Shown here in pieces: positions 1 through 10,076 of a DNA stretch of 64,000 nucleotides. The notes below the pieces were generated by a model. It did not search any database. It saw nothing but the letters and a program-made list of their open reading frames with translations, and was not told the origin of the DNA. The stretch is from positions 306,705 through 370,704 of the forward strand of contig CALLPE010000008.1 in assembly GCA_938015445.1 (NCBI GenBank), written 5' to 3'. Within the stretch, counting starts at the first letter, position 1, and each line of letters opens with the position of its first letter. This DNA is from an uncultured Pirellulales bacterium. GTDB taxonomy: Bacteria > Planctomycetota > Planctomycetia > Pirellulales > Thermoguttaceae. The position numbers were made by a program, and so were the translations under genes.

Positions 1-53
1 AGAGCACCGGCTTCCCAAGCCGGTTGTCGCGGGTTCGAATCCCGTCGCCCGCT
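1..53 (+). tRNA. tRNA-Gly (CCC), 3' portion
   Basis: The window opens inside a tRNA. The anticodon stem pairs positions 7-11 with 19-23 around a 7-base loop whose anticodon at 14-16 is CCC, reading glycine GGG codons. The T stem pairs 29-33 with 41-45 around a TTCGAAT loop, the acceptor 3' strand is 46-52, and the discriminator base is T53, usual for bacterial tRNA-Gly. CCA is not encoded. The acceptor 5' strand and part of the D arm lie left of the window. Confidence 0.93.
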
Positions 54-470
54 CTGTCTCACCCTTGGGGCAACCGCACTAGGATTGTCGTGCTTTTCTC
101 CAGGTTGCTCCAGAAATTGCAGTGCCAGGGCTTGATAGTGGTGACCATCGGCCCGGTACTGCTGGCGTTGGCCGGGAGTGCTGTCTAACCCGGACACTGT
201 TAGGGCGATTGCGCAGGCCGCGTACGGCTAGCCTAGCAACCGAAGACGCTGCTGAGCTAACCAATTTTTAATAGTGCCATTTTGGTCTGCCTAAATACTT
301 ATACAGTCCAGCTTTGGGCGTTGCGATGGATGTCGGGTCAGCCCGATGCAGCTCTAGCTACAACGCCAAACGCTTGCCACTATGTACTGACCGCTTAGAA
401 TGCGGCGCTGCTTAGATGATACGTCAAATATCGAAGCACATCGGCTGCACCAGTTTTCCGCGGCATTTGC
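54..470. other. Intergenic region upstream of the ars-pst operon
   Basis: No supported gene lies here. A 61-codon minus-strand frame (79-264) has no start context or recognisable family. The stretch from about 265 to 300 is AT-rich. The only functional candidate is the promoter at 374-401. Confidence 0.6.
374..401 (+). promoter_or_regulatory. Candidate sigma-70-type promoter of arsRC-pstSCAB
   Basis: TTGCCA at 374-379 and TAGAAT at 396-401 each differ from the housekeeping consensus at one position and are 16 bases apart. Transcription would start near 408 and leave a leader of about 60 bases before the start codon at 471. No clear Shine-Dalgarno sequence precedes that codon. Confidence 0.5.
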
Positions 471-1292
471 ATGAGCGCCGACATAGAAAAAGTCGTGGCG
501 ATTGCTCAAGCGCTATCTGACCCGCACCGCCTTCGAATTCTGAAGTGCTTGGATGGCAGCGCGCTGTGTCTGGGTCACTTTGCGCAAATCTTAGGCTTAA
601 CACAGTCCACTATTTCCAAGCACCTTCATGTGCTTTTGGAGGCTGGCCTGCTGACAAGCTGGCAAGAAGGTCGCTGGCGGTACTATCGCTGGGCTGGTGA
701 GGAGGCCGGGAAGTGCGTGCAGGATATTTTGCGTTGGGTGAGCCAATCGCTGGCCGACGTGCCGGTGGTAGTTGACGACGCGGCGCGCAGGGCAATTGCC
801 TTGGAGAAAGTCGCGGCGCCATCGCCCTCGGTTGCAAAGCCGCGCGTTTTGTTCTTGTGTACGGGCAATTCGTGTCGCAGCCAGATGGCCGAGGCGCTTT
901 TGCGCAAGCACGCTGGTGATCAGTTTGAAATCTATAGCGCGGGACTATCGCCCAAGCCTATTGCTGCCGAGACGTTTATCGTCATGCGGGAGATTGGTGT
1001 GGACATAGACGGTCAGCGGCCAAAGAGCGTGATGGAATTTCTTGGCCGCGAGCATTTCGGCTACTTGATTACCGTATGCGCAAACGCCGAAGCGCAATGC
1101 CCTATTTTTCCCGGCGCAAGTTTCCGCTTGTACTGGCCTTTTGAAGACCCGGCAGAAGCGAAAGGCACCTTGGAGGAACGTCTGACGAAATTTCGAGAGG
1201 TACGGGATCAGATCGAGCAACGCATTCTCGCTTGGCTGCGTGGCCAAGAGTCGCGTGCTATCACTCACATTCATAGAAAGGAAGGAACATGA
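471..1292 (+). CDS. arsC: ArsR-family repressor fused to thioredoxin-coupled arsenate reductase
   Basis: Residues 1-100 are a winged-helix ArsR domain, with the recognition helix near [10 protein letters not shown] (43-52). Residues 124-260 are an arsenate reductase of the low-molecular-weight tyrosine phosphatase fold. They carry the P-loop CTGNSCR with Cys130 and Arg136, and the redox pair Cys203 and Cys210 in CANAEAQC, the spacing of thioredoxin-linked ArsC enzymes. The protein should reduce arsenate to arsenite and also sense arsenite. In the sensor half only Cys33 sits where the classical ELCVCDLC site has three cysteines, so the metalloid site may differ. The stop codon overlaps the pstS start (ATGA), showing translational coupling to phosphate import. 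No arsenite efflux gene is in the window. Confidence 0.9.
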   Translation: MSADIEKVVAIAQALSDPHRLRILKCLDGSALCLGHFAQILGLTQSTISKHLHVLLEAGLLTSWQEGRWRYYRWAGEEAGKCVQDILRWVSQSLADVPVVVDDAARRAIALEKVAAPSPSVAKPRVLFLCTGNSCRSQMAEALLRKHAGDQFEIYSAGLSPKPIAAETFIVMREIGVDIDGQRPKSVMEFLGREHFGYLITVCANAEAQCPIFPGASFRLYWPFEDPAEAKGTLEERLTKFREVRDQIEQRILAWLRGQESRAITHIHRKEGT

Positions 1293-2344
1293 CAAGGAAC
1301 ATTACGACGTTCGCACTCATTGGGGTCTTGCTGCTAGCCACTGCTCTAGTGGGATGCAGCAAACCGAGCAGCACCGGGCAAAAAACAGAAGGAGCCGCAA
1401 AGCAGTCGCTATCCGGTACGATTCTTGTGGATGGCTCGAGCACGGTATTCCCGATTACTGAGGCCGTGGCCGAGGAATTTCAGAAGGCCTACAAGGGCGT
1501 CCGCGTTACGGTAGGCATCTCTGGCACTGGTGGCGGCTTTAAAAAGTTCGGCTCGGGCGAGACCGACCTTACGGGTGCCTCGCGGCCCATCAGGCCGACC
1601 GAGGTGGAGTTGTGCAAGAAGAACGGGATCGAGTATATCGAGCTGCCGGTGGCGTACGACGGCTTGGCTGTGATGGTCAACCCGAAAAATACCTGGGCAA
1701 ATTCGATTACCGTGGCCGAGCTTAAGAAAATCTGGGAACCCGAAGCACAAGGCAAGATTACCCGATGGAACCATGTCCGTCCTGAGTGGCCGGATAGGGA
1801 ATTGCACCTTTTCGGGGCGGGCGTCGACAGCGGCACATACGATTACTTCACGGCGGCGATCGTGGGGAAGGAGCATTCCAGTCGGGGCGACTTCACCTCC
1901 AGCGAGGACGACAACGTGTTGGTACAGGGAATCGCCACCGACGAACTGGCGCTGGGATTCTTCGGGTATGCTTACTACGAAGCGAACCGCGACAAGCTGA
2001 AGCTGTTGGCAGTGGACGACGAGGACCCGCGCAACGGCGATGGACCGATCCTCCCTTCGCTGGAAACGGTGATAAACGGGACATACCAGCCTCTTTCGCG
2101 TCCGATCTTCATCTATGTAAACAAGAAGTCACTCGACCGGCCCGAGGTGGCCGAGTTCGTGCGATTCTATCTCAGCCATGCCCCCAAACTGGTGAAAGAG
2201 GTCGGCTATATCCCATTGCCTGAGCGCGCCTACCAGTTGGCCCAAAAGCGCGTTGACGCCCGAAAAACCGGCTCGCTTTTCGCCGGCGAAGGCTCGAAGG
2301 TGGGGGTGAAGATCGAGGACCTACTGGCAGCGGAAGATAAATGA
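1289..2344 (+). CDS. pstS: PstS, phosphate ABC transporter substrate-binding lipoprotein
   Basis: This periplasmic phosphate receptor has 351 residues. An N-terminal signal ends in the lipobox LVGC (Cys23), so it should be a lipoprotein. The mature part begins with the family motif DGSSTVFPI, and has the phosphate-binding loops [10 protein letters not shown] and [11 protein letters not shown] strong ribosome site (AAAGGAAGGA) lies just before the ATG. The start overlaps the arsRC stop by four bases and its own stop overlaps the pstC start by four bases, so the three genes are translationally coupled. It delivers phosphate to PstCAB, and discrimination against arsenate would rest on this protein. 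Confidence 0.95.
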   Translation: MTRNITTFALIGVLLLATALVGCSKPSSTGQKTEGAAKQSLSGTILVDGSSTVFPITEAVAEEFQKAYKGVRVTVGISGTGGGFKKFGSGETDLTGASRPIRPTEVELCKKNGIEYIELPVAYDGLAVMVNPKNTWANSITVAELKKIWEPEAQGKITRWNHVRPEWPDRELHLFGAGVDSGTYDYFTAAIVGKEHSSRGDFTSSEDDNVLVQGIATDELALGFFGYAYYEANRDKLKLLAVDDEDPRNGDGPILPSLETVINGTYQPLSRPIFIYVNKKSLDRPEVAEFVRFYLSHAPKLVKEVGYIPLPERAYQLAQKRVDARKTGSLFAGEGSKVGVKIEDLLAAEDK

Positions 2345-3279
2345 GCATCCATACGGCCATCCCAGCACACCTGCCAGCGAGGACCGCGCTGCATGAGCGG
2401 CGCCGGCTAACCGAGCGCTTGGTCGGCGCCGTACTGTTTGCGTGTGCCATAGTGTCCCTGATTACCACCGTCGGGATCATACTGGTGCTTATCGTGGAGA
2501 CAGCCGGCTTTTTCCAGGAGGTGTCGCTGCGCGACTTCTTTGGAGACACCCAATGGACGCCGCTTTTCGCCAAGAAGCACTTCGGTATCTGGGCGTTGGT
2601 TGCCGGGACGGCGCTTACTAGCGCGATTGCCGTATTTACCGCGGTGCCGCTGGGGTTGTTGGCCGCTGCCTACCTGAGCGAGTTTGCCGAGGAGCGGGTT
2701 CGCCGCGTGCTAAAGCCGATAATGGAAATCTTGGCAGGCATCCCCACAGTTGTTTACGGCTATTTCGCCCTGACTTTTGTGACCCCATTGTTGCAGAAAG
2801 TCGTTCCGGGGCTGGCCGGTTTCAACGCTTTGTCTCCTGGTCTGGTAATGGGAATAATGATTTTTCCCACCATCGCCTCTTTGAGCGAAGACGCTTTGTA
2901 TGCTGTGCCGACCAGTCTGCGCGAAGCCGCTTACGCACTGGGGGCCACGCGTCTTGCAACGACGTTTCGTGTAGTGATACCGTCGGCCTTTTCGGGTATT
3001 GTTGCGGCCATCATTCTCGGCGTGTCCCGCGCCGTCGGCGAAACGATGATTGTGACCATTGCGGCGGGACAGCAACCGAGGTTCACCTTCGATCCGCGCG
3101 TCCCTGTGGAAACCATGACCGCATACATCGTTCAGGTTAGCCTCGGCGATACTCCCACTGGCACACTGGAGTTCCGCACCATCTTCGCGGTGGGCATGAT
3201 GTTGTTTGTTTTCACCCTAGCGTTGAATATGGTTGCCCATCGGCTTCGTCAGCACATCCTTAAAGGTTCTCTGTGGTAG
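2341..3279 (+). CDS. pstC: PstC, phosphate ABC transporter permease
   Basis: This inner-membrane permease of 312 residues has about six hydrophobic segments, beginning with one near residues 30-55 and ending near 280-300. The typical binding-protein-dependent transport loop is visible around [15 protein letters not shown] (about 196-210), where the PstB ATPase docks. It starts inside the pstS stop (ATGA) and is followed 16 bases later by pstA. It would form the heterodimeric membrane channel with PstA. Length and motifs fit the family. Confidence 0.94.
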   Translation: MSIHTAIPAHLPARTALHERRRLTERLVGAVLFACAIVSLITTVGIILVLIVETAGFFQEVSLRDFFGDTQWTPLFAKKHFGIWALVAGTALTSAIAVFTAVPLGLLAAAYLSEFAEERVRRVLKPIMEILAGIPTVVYGYFALTFVTPLLQKVVPGLAGFNALSPGLVMGIMIFPTIASLSEDALYAVPTSLREAAYALGATRLATTFRVVIPSAFSGIVAAIILGVSRAVGETMIVTIAAGQQPRFTFDPRVPVETMTAYIVQVSLGDTPTGTLEFRTIFAVGMMLFVFTLALNMVAHRLRQHILKGSLW

Positions 3280-3295
3280 GGGAAGGTGTCGCCGC

Positions 3296-4195
3296 ATGGA
3301 GTCCGATTCCAAGCAATCACAAGAAACGCTGCGGGAACCACAGCCCAGTTTGGCGACCATTGGGCCCGAGAAGGCTTTTGTCGCTATTTGCCGCTTGGCA
3401 GTTGCGCTCCCTCTGTTGCTGCTGGTGGTACTGGTGGTCGATGCAGTAGTCGATGGGTGGCCGCGGCTGAGTTGGGGTTTTCTGACCGGTTACCCCTCCC
3501 GAAATCCGGAGATCGCCGGGATTCTTCCGGCCCTTGCGGGGAGTGCCGCGGTTATAGTGCTCACCGCGGTGATGGCAATCCCGGTAGGGGTCGGGGCAGC
3601 AATCTATCTAGAGGAGTACACCAAGCCAGGTCGGCTTACTTCACTTATCGAACTGAACATCAGTAATCTAGCAGGGGTGCCTTCGATCATCTACGGGCTA
3701 TTGGGGCTGGAACTGTTCGTGCGGGCCATGCAGATGGGGCGCAGTCTTCTGGCCGGGGCCGCTACTCTGGCCTTACTGGTGCTCCCGGCTGTTATTATGA
3801 CATCGCGCGAGGCACTGCGCACGGTGCCGTATTCGCTGCGCGAAGCATGTTACGCCCTGGGGGCAGACCGATGGCAGACGATTTGGCGAGTTGTCCTGCC
3901 CATGAGCCTGCCCGGCATTCTGACCGGGATCATCCTTTCGGTTGCCCGTGCCATTGGGGAGACGGCCCCACTGATTATGATCGGCGCGCTGACCTACGTC
4001 GCCTTTCTGCCCGACTCGCTAATGAGTCCCTTCACTGCGCTGCCGATTCAGATATTCAACTGGGTGTCCAGGCCGCAAAAAGGTTTTCACACCAATGCGG
4101 CGGCCGGAATCGTTGTCCTGTTGGTGCTGATGCTGTTGCTGAATGCCACAGCGATTTGGCTGCGCGTCCGTCTGCAACGAAGAGTCAACTGGTAG
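3296..4195 (+). CDS. pstA: PstA, phosphate ABC transporter permease
   Basis: Second permease of the Pst importer, 299 residues from the chosen ATG. An open frame extends upstream to 3233 but overlaps pstC. The ATG at 3296 follows a purine-rich GGGGAAGG at suitable spacing and gives a normal PstA length. Hydrophobic segments begin near residue 30. The ATPase-coupling loop reads [17 protein letters not shown] 25-base gap separates it from pstB. It should pair with PstC. Confidence 0.93.
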   Translation: MESDSKQSQETLREPQPSLATIGPEKAFVAICRLAVALPLLLLVVLVVDAVVDGWPRLSWGFLTGYPSRNPEIAGILPALAGSAAVIVLTAVMAIPVGVGAAIYLEEYTKPGRLTSLIELNISNLAGVPSIIYGLLGLELFVRAMQMGRSLLAGAATLALLVLPAVIMTSREALRTVPYSLREACYALGADRWQTIWRVVLPMSLPGILTGIILSVARAIGETAPLIMIGALTYVAFLPDSLMSPFTALPIQIFNWVSRPQKGFHTNAAAGIVVLLVLMLLLNATAIWLRVRLQRRVNW

Positions 4196-4220
4196 ACTAT
4201 TTTCCGGGAGCAAGCTTATT

Positions 4221-5072
4221 ATGGAGCACGCTTTGAAGACTCCCCGCGAAACCTCATCGCCCGACCCTACCAGACGGCCGCAGACTGTCGTGCGGCCGGC
4301 GGAGGAATCCGGGACTCCTCAGGTGAAGATGCGCACCGAGTTGCTGCGCGCCTGGTTCGGCCCCACCGAGGTCCTCAAGGGAATTAGCCTGCCGATCCTG
4401 AAAAACCGAGTCACGGCCATCATCGGTCCGTCGGGCTGTGGGAAGTCCACCTTACTGCGGTGTCTGAACCGGATGCACGAGGTTGTCCCTGGGGCACGAG
4501 TCGAGGGAAAGGCATATCTCGACGAGCAGAACATCTATGAAGCCTCGGTCAATCCGATTCGAGTGCGGCAGCGGATCGGAATGGTTTTCCAAAAGGCCAA
4601 TCCTTTTCCCACAATGTCTATTCGTAACAACGTGTTGGCGGGCCTTCGACTCCAGGGAGTGCGCCCCCGCTCCCCGGACGAATTGGTGGAGAAAGCTCTT
4701 CGGCAAGCGGCCCTTTGGGACGAGGTGAAAGACATACTCGATCGGTCTGGTGTCAGCCTTTCGGGCGGCCAGCAACAACGGCTGTGCATCGCCCGCGCGC
4801 TGGTCTTGGAGCCAGAGGTTCTCTTGATGGACGAGCCGTGCTCGGCACTCGACCCCATCGCCACGGCGAAGATCGAGGACTTGATCTACGAGCTGCGCAA
4901 CTCCTATACCGTGGTCATTGTGACCCACAATATGCAACAAGCGGCGCGGGTGGCCGACTTCACCGCCTTCTTGTACCTGGGCGAACTTATCGAGTACGAC
5001 AAGACCGACACCATCTTCCGCACCCCGCGCGACCCCAGGACCGAAGCCTACATCACGGGCCGCTTTGGCTAG
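4221..5072 (+). CDS. pstB: PstB, phosphate ABC transporter ATPase
   Basis: ATP-binding subunit of 283 residues. Visible motifs are Walker [10 protein letters not shown] (about 69-77), the Q-loop FQKANPFP, the signature LSGGQQQR, and Walker [14 protein letters not shown] followed by the switch region VIVTHN. About 37 residues precede the ABC domain, a little more than in the E. coli protein. The open frame reaches 4143 inside pstA, but the ATG at 4221 has a GGGAG upstream and clears pstA. PhoU, which usually follows pstB, is absent, so the operon ends here. Confidence 0.95.
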   Translation: MEHALKTPRETSSPDPTRRPQTVVRPAEESGTPQVKMRTELLRAWFGPTEVLKGISLPILKNRVTAIIGPSGCGKSTLLRCLNRMHEVVPGARVEGKAYLDEQNIYEASVNPIRVRQRIGMVFQKANPFPTMSIRNNVLAGLRLQGVRPRSPDELVEKALRQAALWDEVKDILDRSGVSLSGGQQQRLCIARALVLEPEVLLMDEPCSALDPIATAKIEDLIYELRNSYTVVIVTHNMQQAARVADFTAFLYLGELIEYDKTDTIFRTPRDPRTEAYITGRFG

Positions 5073-5489
5073 TCTTACAGAGCGCAGCCACAGGGCTGGC
5101 AACCACATCGTCCGCCAGGGCTAGTATAGTAACCATGTTTTCCTGCGCGCGATGTTTGCGCGGATCGCTGCTTGAGTGGCATAGCCGTTGCTAATACCAA
5201 CTGGTCAACATGGCCCGATGACCCGCCAATTTTTTCCCCTGGGCCACAGAACTGGGATGAGTCGGGGCGATGCTCCCAGATTGGTCGGCTCGCGGTGTGC
5301 AGCCTGCACAGCGTCCCCGAGTGTGTGCGAGTGTGGCAATGCTAGTAAGCGCCGCACTGGGTGCACTCGAGGGAAAATACTGCGTTTGACAAAGCGATAG
5401 TGCTTTTAACTAAGCGCAGGACAGATAGAATAAAGCCTAGCAAGCGCGTGGCCTGTAACAATTCTGTTCGGAAAGAAAGGAGCCCGTCG
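5073..5489. other. Intergenic region after pstB
   Basis: No gene is supported in these 417 bases. No stem with a following T-run was found after the pstB stop. The last 15 bases before the next gene hold its ribosome-binding site (AAAGGAG). Confidence 0.6.
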
Positions 5490-6779
5490 ATGAAGAACGA
5501 GGCGAAACTGAGCCGGCGGCGGTTTATCCGCACCACTGGCCGAACTGGCACGGCATTGGCCACCGTACCGTGGTTGGCCCCCGCAGTACTCTCCGCCCCA
5601 TCTGCGAGCAAAGTGCTAGGGATAGGTTGCATCGGGTCGGGGACCCGCGGCGGCGACCTGATAAAGGCCGTTGTTCATATACCCGAGGTCAAGGTAACGG
5701 CCGTCTGCGACGTCTATGGTCCCCATCGGCAGAAAGGGTTGGATCTGAGCGAGAACCCAGAGGCGAAAGCTTACGTTGATTACCGCGACCTGCTGGCCGA
5801 CCCGAATGTCGATGCAGTGATCATTGCCACGCCCGACCACTGGCACTGCCAGATGGTGCTGGAGGCCGCTAAAGCCGGCAAGCACATCTACTGCGAAAAG
5901 GGGTTTGCGCGGACTTTAGACGAGGCCAAACGCATGCGCGAGGCGCTGAAGCGCAGCGGAGTAGTGTTCCAATTGGGCCACCAGGCGCGCCAGGCGACCT
6001 GTGCCTTGCAGGCCAAGGAATTGCTTGCCCAGAACATTCTGGGGCCGATCAGCCTGGTGCGCACAGGGCGGTTCAAGGCGTCGGACCCCCAGTATCCCAA
6101 TTGGCGCTGGTACGGGTACTACAATCAATGGGAGCGACCCGACCCGGCAAAAGTCGCCAAGGAAGTCAATTGGGAACTGTGGCTGGGACCGGCGCCCAAG
6201 ATTCCCTGGAACGAGCGGCACTTCTGGCACTGGCGCTGTTATTGGGCGTACGGTACGGGTTACGCAGGGGACCTATTGTCGCACGAGCTGGACTTCGTGC
6301 AGTACCTTCTCGGGCATGGGATTCCAGACACTTGCTTCTGTACGGGGATGATTGCGCTGCTGCGCGACGATCGCGAGGTGCCGGACACATGGTGTGCTGT
6401 GTACGAGTTCGAGAAACTTGGCCGGACCGTGACTTTCACTGGTAGCATGAATACCGGCCAGGCAAAACAACCGGTGGAAATATGTGGTCGCGACGCTACG
6501 CTTCGTTTCGACGACATCGCGCACAACGTAACCCGGTTCCAAATCATCCCTGAGGAGCACAACACCCGTACCGATCTGCCCAAAGGTTACGACTGGAAGA
6601 AGACTCCCAGGCAGCCCAACCATATAGAGGACTGGGTGAACTGCATTCGGAACGGCGGCGTGCCGAAGTGCTCGACCGACGAGGCGTTCATCGAAACGGC
6701 CACTTATTTGATGTCACTGGTATCCTATCAGCAAGGGCGCAAGGTACGATGGGATCCCATTCGGGAAGAGATTGTGTGA
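5490..6779 (+). CDS. Gfo/Idh/MocA-family oxidoreductase with Tat signal
   Basis: A 429-residue NAD(P)-dependent oxidoreductase-like protein. It starts with a twin-arginine signal, SRRRFIR at 8-14 followed by a hydrophobic stretch, so it should be exported folded with its cofactor. The Rossmann motif [11 protein letters not shown] comes next, then [10 protein letters not shown] and [15 protein letters not shown], which matches the family's EKP motif with Gly in place of Pro. The SHELDF segment corresponds to the catalytic-site region. An upstream frame extends to 5361, but the ATG at 5490 has AAAGGAG at the right distance and places the Tat motif at the N terminus. Exported Gfo/Idh proteins are common in planctomycetes and linked to sugar modification; the substrate is unknown. 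The next gene begins 23 bases downstream, so the two are probably cotranscribed. Confidence 0.88.
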   Translation: MKNEAKLSRRRFIRTTGRTGTALATVPWLAPAVLSAPSASKVLGIGCIGSGTRGGDLIKAVVHIPEVKVTAVCDVYGPHRQKGLDLSENPEAKAYVDYRDLLADPNVDAVIIATPDHWHCQMVLEAAKAGKHIYCEKGFARTLDEAKRMREALKRSGVVFQLGHQARQATCALQAKELLAQNILGPISLVRTGRFKASDPQYPNWRWYGYYNQWERPDPAKVAKEVNWELWLGPAPKIPWNERHFWHWRCYWAYGTGYAGDLLSHELDFVQYLLGHGIPDTCFCTGMIALLRDDREVPDTWCAVYEFEKLGRTVTFTGSMNTGQAKQPVEICGRDATLRFDDIAHNVTRFQIIPEEHNTRTDLPKGYDWKKTPRQPNHIEDWVNCIRNGGVPKCSTDEAFIETATYLMSLVSYQQGRKVRWDPIREEIV

Positions 6780-6802
6780 GGATGCACCGAAAGGAAAAAA
6801 CC

Positions 6803-9355
6803 ATGAGAACATCGCTTGTGTGTACTATCATCCTTGTTTTCCTGTGGCCGTTGCTTGTCGATGCAGGAGCCGCGCCGCAAGACCTCCCCGGGCCGGAGCC
6901 TGGCAAGGTCGCGTATCGCTCCGGCGGTCTGCATGGATATATCGGCTTCCGCACGGCGCGGCCGCCGGCCGAGTACTCGGCGGGAATGGGGTTTTACACG
7001 GCGGTCTGGCCGCTGATAAACCAGCCGCTGGCCGATTTCCAGATTGGACTGGCCGGCTGTTGGATACTGCCGGACAACTCCGACAACAAAGACACGCCGC
7101 TGTGCCCGGAAGGCACATTGGCCCGGCGATGGAGCGCACGCGGGCCTACCTGGGAAAGCGTATTCCAGACTGTCGAGGGCGGAGTGGGCTACTGGGCGGG
7201 AAACCACTTTCGCTACGGCCCGCCAAAGTTCAGCATGAACGCCACGCCCCAATGCTACGACTACGAGATCGGCTCGCCCGGCTGGTCCTTCTTCTACAGC
7301 AGCAAAGCCCTGCCCGACGATCGCTTGGGCATCGCCCAGTTGTCTAACCGTCTGCTCATTCCGCCCGATGGCTTGACCTTCCAGGGGAACCCAAATGGCG
7401 AGTTCCTGGGATACACTTGGATGGCCTTGCCTTTTACCGAACCTACTACGGACGATCCGCCCACAGGCGACCAAAGCTGGACCTGTTTCCTCAGTGCGGC
7501 CAACTTCAAAGGGCCTATTGCCTACTACATCCCGGAAACATGGAGTAAGATCGGAAAGTTGTTCAAGTGCCAGTTCCTATACGGCCGTGGACTCGATGCC
7601 CGGCCGGGCAAGATGAACGGCGGCGCAATGGAGATCAACACTGTTCCACGGTTCGACGCGCAAGACGCTCAGGGGGTCTTCTATTCGAAAATCCCCACGC
7701 TCCAGTTCCCGGTCGATGAGCAGGGCAGAAGCTTTTTGGTGCAGGAGGTCACGTACTACTCGAAAGCCGCATTGTACGATGCTTTCAAGGCGTGGCGTGA
7801 CGGGGGCGCCGCCTGCTCCGGGCAATTCGACCAGAAGGCGGCATGGAAACCCGAACTGACGACGCACACTCCGCAACTGCGCGTAGCGGGGAAGATCATG
7901 GACAGTGTGGAACGTTTCTTCCGGACGAAGGTGTTCGAGGGCAACATCTGGGGCATGGAGTGGCAGCACAGCGACATTTCTCCTAAAGGGGTCTTTCCGC
8001 GGTACTTCAAGTGGGATGGCGAAAAGGCCGTCGCCGTGCCGGCCGCCGAAGTGCCGACGGAAACGCGGCTGCCAGAGCAACAGTTTAAACTCGCCGGGCC
8101 GGGCGAACCTTATACCTCGCCTGAAGCCGGCGCCTGGACTCGGCCAGGCCCGACACGAGGACCGTTTACTGTCCGGCTGGCTGACGGTTCCCTAGTGACC
8201 TACTACTGGTACCGGTTTGTCGATCAGCCATCGTTTCAGCAGTATCAGTGGAGCGAGGCGAAGAAGGCCAAGTTGCAGGCCCTGGTGGAGAAAATCCACG
8301 CCTCTTGGCCCATCGACCGGGATTACATGCCGCCGTTGAAACAGGGAAAACTAGTCTCCCTCGATCCCGCCCTGCTGGTCACGCCGCCCAAAGGTCTGGA
8401 AGCAGGATATGTTCCCATTGTCACACGGCAGGAGCACTCGGCCGGGCAGGGAGCCACGTTGGACGATGAAAAAGGGCTGCTAGGAGGAATGGAGAAACAA
8501 CCAGGGTTGAAAAAGGTCAAGCCAGTCAAGGTCCTCAATTCATGGAGCGGGAAGATAGCCGACGAAACGCTCAGGAAATACGCGCCTGGCGATCTGCTGG
8601 TTCTCGACGAACAGCAGTGGGAGAAGCTGTGGAAGGCGTGGCGCGGGCCGGAGAAGCTGCCGCAGATCGACTTCCGGAAGGAGCTGATCTTGGTGTTTAC
8701 CGCCGGTGGCCCCAACAACGTGGGTTGCCGGCCGATGGTCGATAGCGAAGGGAACCTGCAAGCCGGCGCGATGAGTACGCTGATTGCCGGTCCGGGGTTC
8801 GGCTACCTTATCCAGTGCATACCGCGCGAGGGCATCAGGTCGGTCAATGGCAAACCGCTGCCGGAGCAGAAACCTCCCGCCAAGAAGCCGCGTCCCAAGA
8901 CTCCGGGCGCAGAGCCGGGCGTCGGGCCCAGCGGCGAGCCGGGGGTGGTGCCCGGTTCGCCAGGCGCTGCGCCGTATCCGGGCGATGCTTCCGGCGAGCA
9001 GGTGCAACTGCCCCCGCTCAAGCAGCTCGATAACCTCGTGCCAAGCAGAAGCGTGTTCAAAGGCGCCAATTGGAGGGCGCCACTGGTGCTGCGCTCGCCG
9101 GAAGAAGCGGCCAGGCATTTCCCTGCCGAAGAACTGGCCAAGCTCGGCAAGCAGGTGGACTTTTCTAAACAGTTCGTGTTGTTGTTCGCGTGGCTCGGCT
9201 CCGGACAAGACCGCTTGGATGCCGCCGTGGCCGAGTCGTACCCTGAGCAGGTCTATTTCAGGCTGGTACCAGGTCGCACCCGCGACTTGCGGGAACACGT
9301 GCGCATTTTCGCGTTGCGTGCTGATGTGAAATGGAGCGTTGCTTCGGGCCAGTAG
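6803..9355 (+). CDS. Large secreted protein of unknown function
   Basis: An 850-residue protein with a signal peptide (hydrophobic core near residues 4-18, likely cleavage after DAGAA). I do not recognise the N-terminal 550 residues, which are rich in aromatic residues and glycine. The C-terminal third seems to have two related modules, one beginning LNSWSGK and one beginning LDNLVPSR. Each has a pattern like EEQW..LW or EEAARHF followed by a hydrophobic strand (DFRKELILVF, DFSKQFVLLF). A linker rich in Pro, Gly and Lys (about 695-750) joins them. The ATG at 6803 follows AAAGGAAAAAA; an upstream frame overlaps the oxidoreductase. Position 23 bases after the Tat-exported oxidoreductase suggests a shared envelope or sugar-related role, which is inference. 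Confidence 0.75.
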   Translation: MRTSLVCTIILVFLWPLLVDAGAAPQDLPGPEPGKVAYRSGGLHGYIGFRTARPPAEYSAGMGFYTAVWPLINQPLADFQIGLAGCWILPDNSDNKDTPLCPEGTLARRWSARGPTWESVFQTVEGGVGYWAGNHFRYGPPKFSMNATPQCYDYEIGSPGWSFFYSSKALPDDRLGIAQLSNRLLIPPDGLTFQGNPNGEFLGYTWMALPFTEPTTDDPPTGDQSWTCFLSAANFKGPIAYYIPETWSKIGKLFKCQFLYGRGLDARPGKMNGGAMEINTVPRFDAQDAQGVFYSKIPTLQFPVDEQGRSFLVQEVTYYSKAALYDAFKAWRDGGAACSGQFDQKAAWKPELTTHTPQLRVAGKIMDSVERFFRTKVFEGNIWGMEWQHSDISPKGVFPRYFKWDGEKAVAVPAAEVPTETRLPEQQFKLAGPGEPYTSPEAGAWTRPGPTRGPFTVRLADGSLVTYYWYRFVDQPSFQQYQWSEAKKAKLQALVEKIHASWPIDRDYMPPLKQGKLVSLDPALLVTPPKGLEAGYVPIVTRQEHSAGQGATLDDEKGLLGGMEKQPGLKKVKPVKVLNSWSGKIADETLRKYAPGDLLVLDEQQWEKLWKAWRGPEKLPQIDFRKELILVFTAGGPNNVGCRPMVDSEGNLQAGAMSTLIAGPGFGYLIQCIPREGIRSVNGKPLPEQKPPAKKPRPKTPGAEPGVGPSGEPGVVPGSPGAAPYPGDASGEQVQLPPLKQLDNLVPSRSVFKGANWRAPLVLRSPEEAARHFPAEELAKLGKQVDFSKQFVLLFAWLGSGQDRLDAAVAESYPEQVYFRLVPGRTRDLREHVRIFALRADVKWSVASGQ

Positions 9356-10076
9356 GAAGCCGGTGGGGATGGGCCGTTCTCGCCCTCAGCAGCCCAGCCG
9401 CGGTAACCGGCTGTTAGCGCCTGCGGTGCGCTGCCCAGCTAGATGCTGTGCGTTACTAGCCGCCGGAATGCCTGCGTCCCTTCCTGTTGTGCAAAACGCG
9501 AATAATCAATCGGACGATACAGCAGTCGAAGTTCTTCCGACGCTCATCGCAAGCTGTATTTGTATGCGATCGGGCAATAAATCGCATAGTTAGTGGTGGT
9601 CGGTTTGGGCGACGCATAGTCTTTTTCCACAGCACGCCCGCTTTGTTTTTCCTTGGTTTTTGGTTAGCGCAAGACCGATGGTTGAGAGTGCAAAACCGAT
9701 ACAGCAGGCTGTGTTGGTACGGCAGACCTCCGAATCCAGCGGTACCATCTTTTGTGAGCTACTCCCCCCTTGACAACCACCCCCTTTTAGAATTACAGAT
9801 GATATGGTGGTGGATGCGGCAGGGGTAGATCGGGGGACAGACTTTCGGGTTGCATTTGCGCACGCTACTGCCCCCACCCAACTGGGACGCTCAACCTCGG
9901 CTTGCTGGCGTTGATTTTGGTCGCGGAGGTTTTTTACCGGACAGCGTAGGTGCGAAAGGCGTTGGGGGCTTCGGGGCGAGTTTTAATGGGCTTTCGTGCA
10001 CGCTGGCCTTTGCCTGAGTAAGTGCATGATCTTATCAATGCTTTTTCAAAAACGTGCAATTCCAGGAGAAGAACAA
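9356..10076. other. Long intergenic region without a supported gene
   Basis: About 720 bases between the secreted protein and the response regulator. Short frames exist on both strands (for example 9487-9828 plus) but none has a ribosome site plus a recognisable product. The segment near 9765-9800 holds TTGACA without a convincing -10. The final 15 bases hold AGGAGAA for the next gene. Confidence 0.55.

Noticed and set aside
418..432. GATA-N7-TATC dyad between the ars-pst promoter and the start codon, a possible ArsR operator
   Set aside because: The position suits an operator but the symmetry is short and does not match known ArsR sites well enough to list.
9769..9800. TTGACA at 9769 as a promoter for the response regulator
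   Set aside because: No acceptable -10 at 16 to 18 bases, and it would leave a leader of nearly 300 bases.
9487..9828. 113-codon plus-strand frame in the gap before the response regulator
   Set aside because: No ribosome site, no recognisable motif, and composition unlike neighbouring genes.
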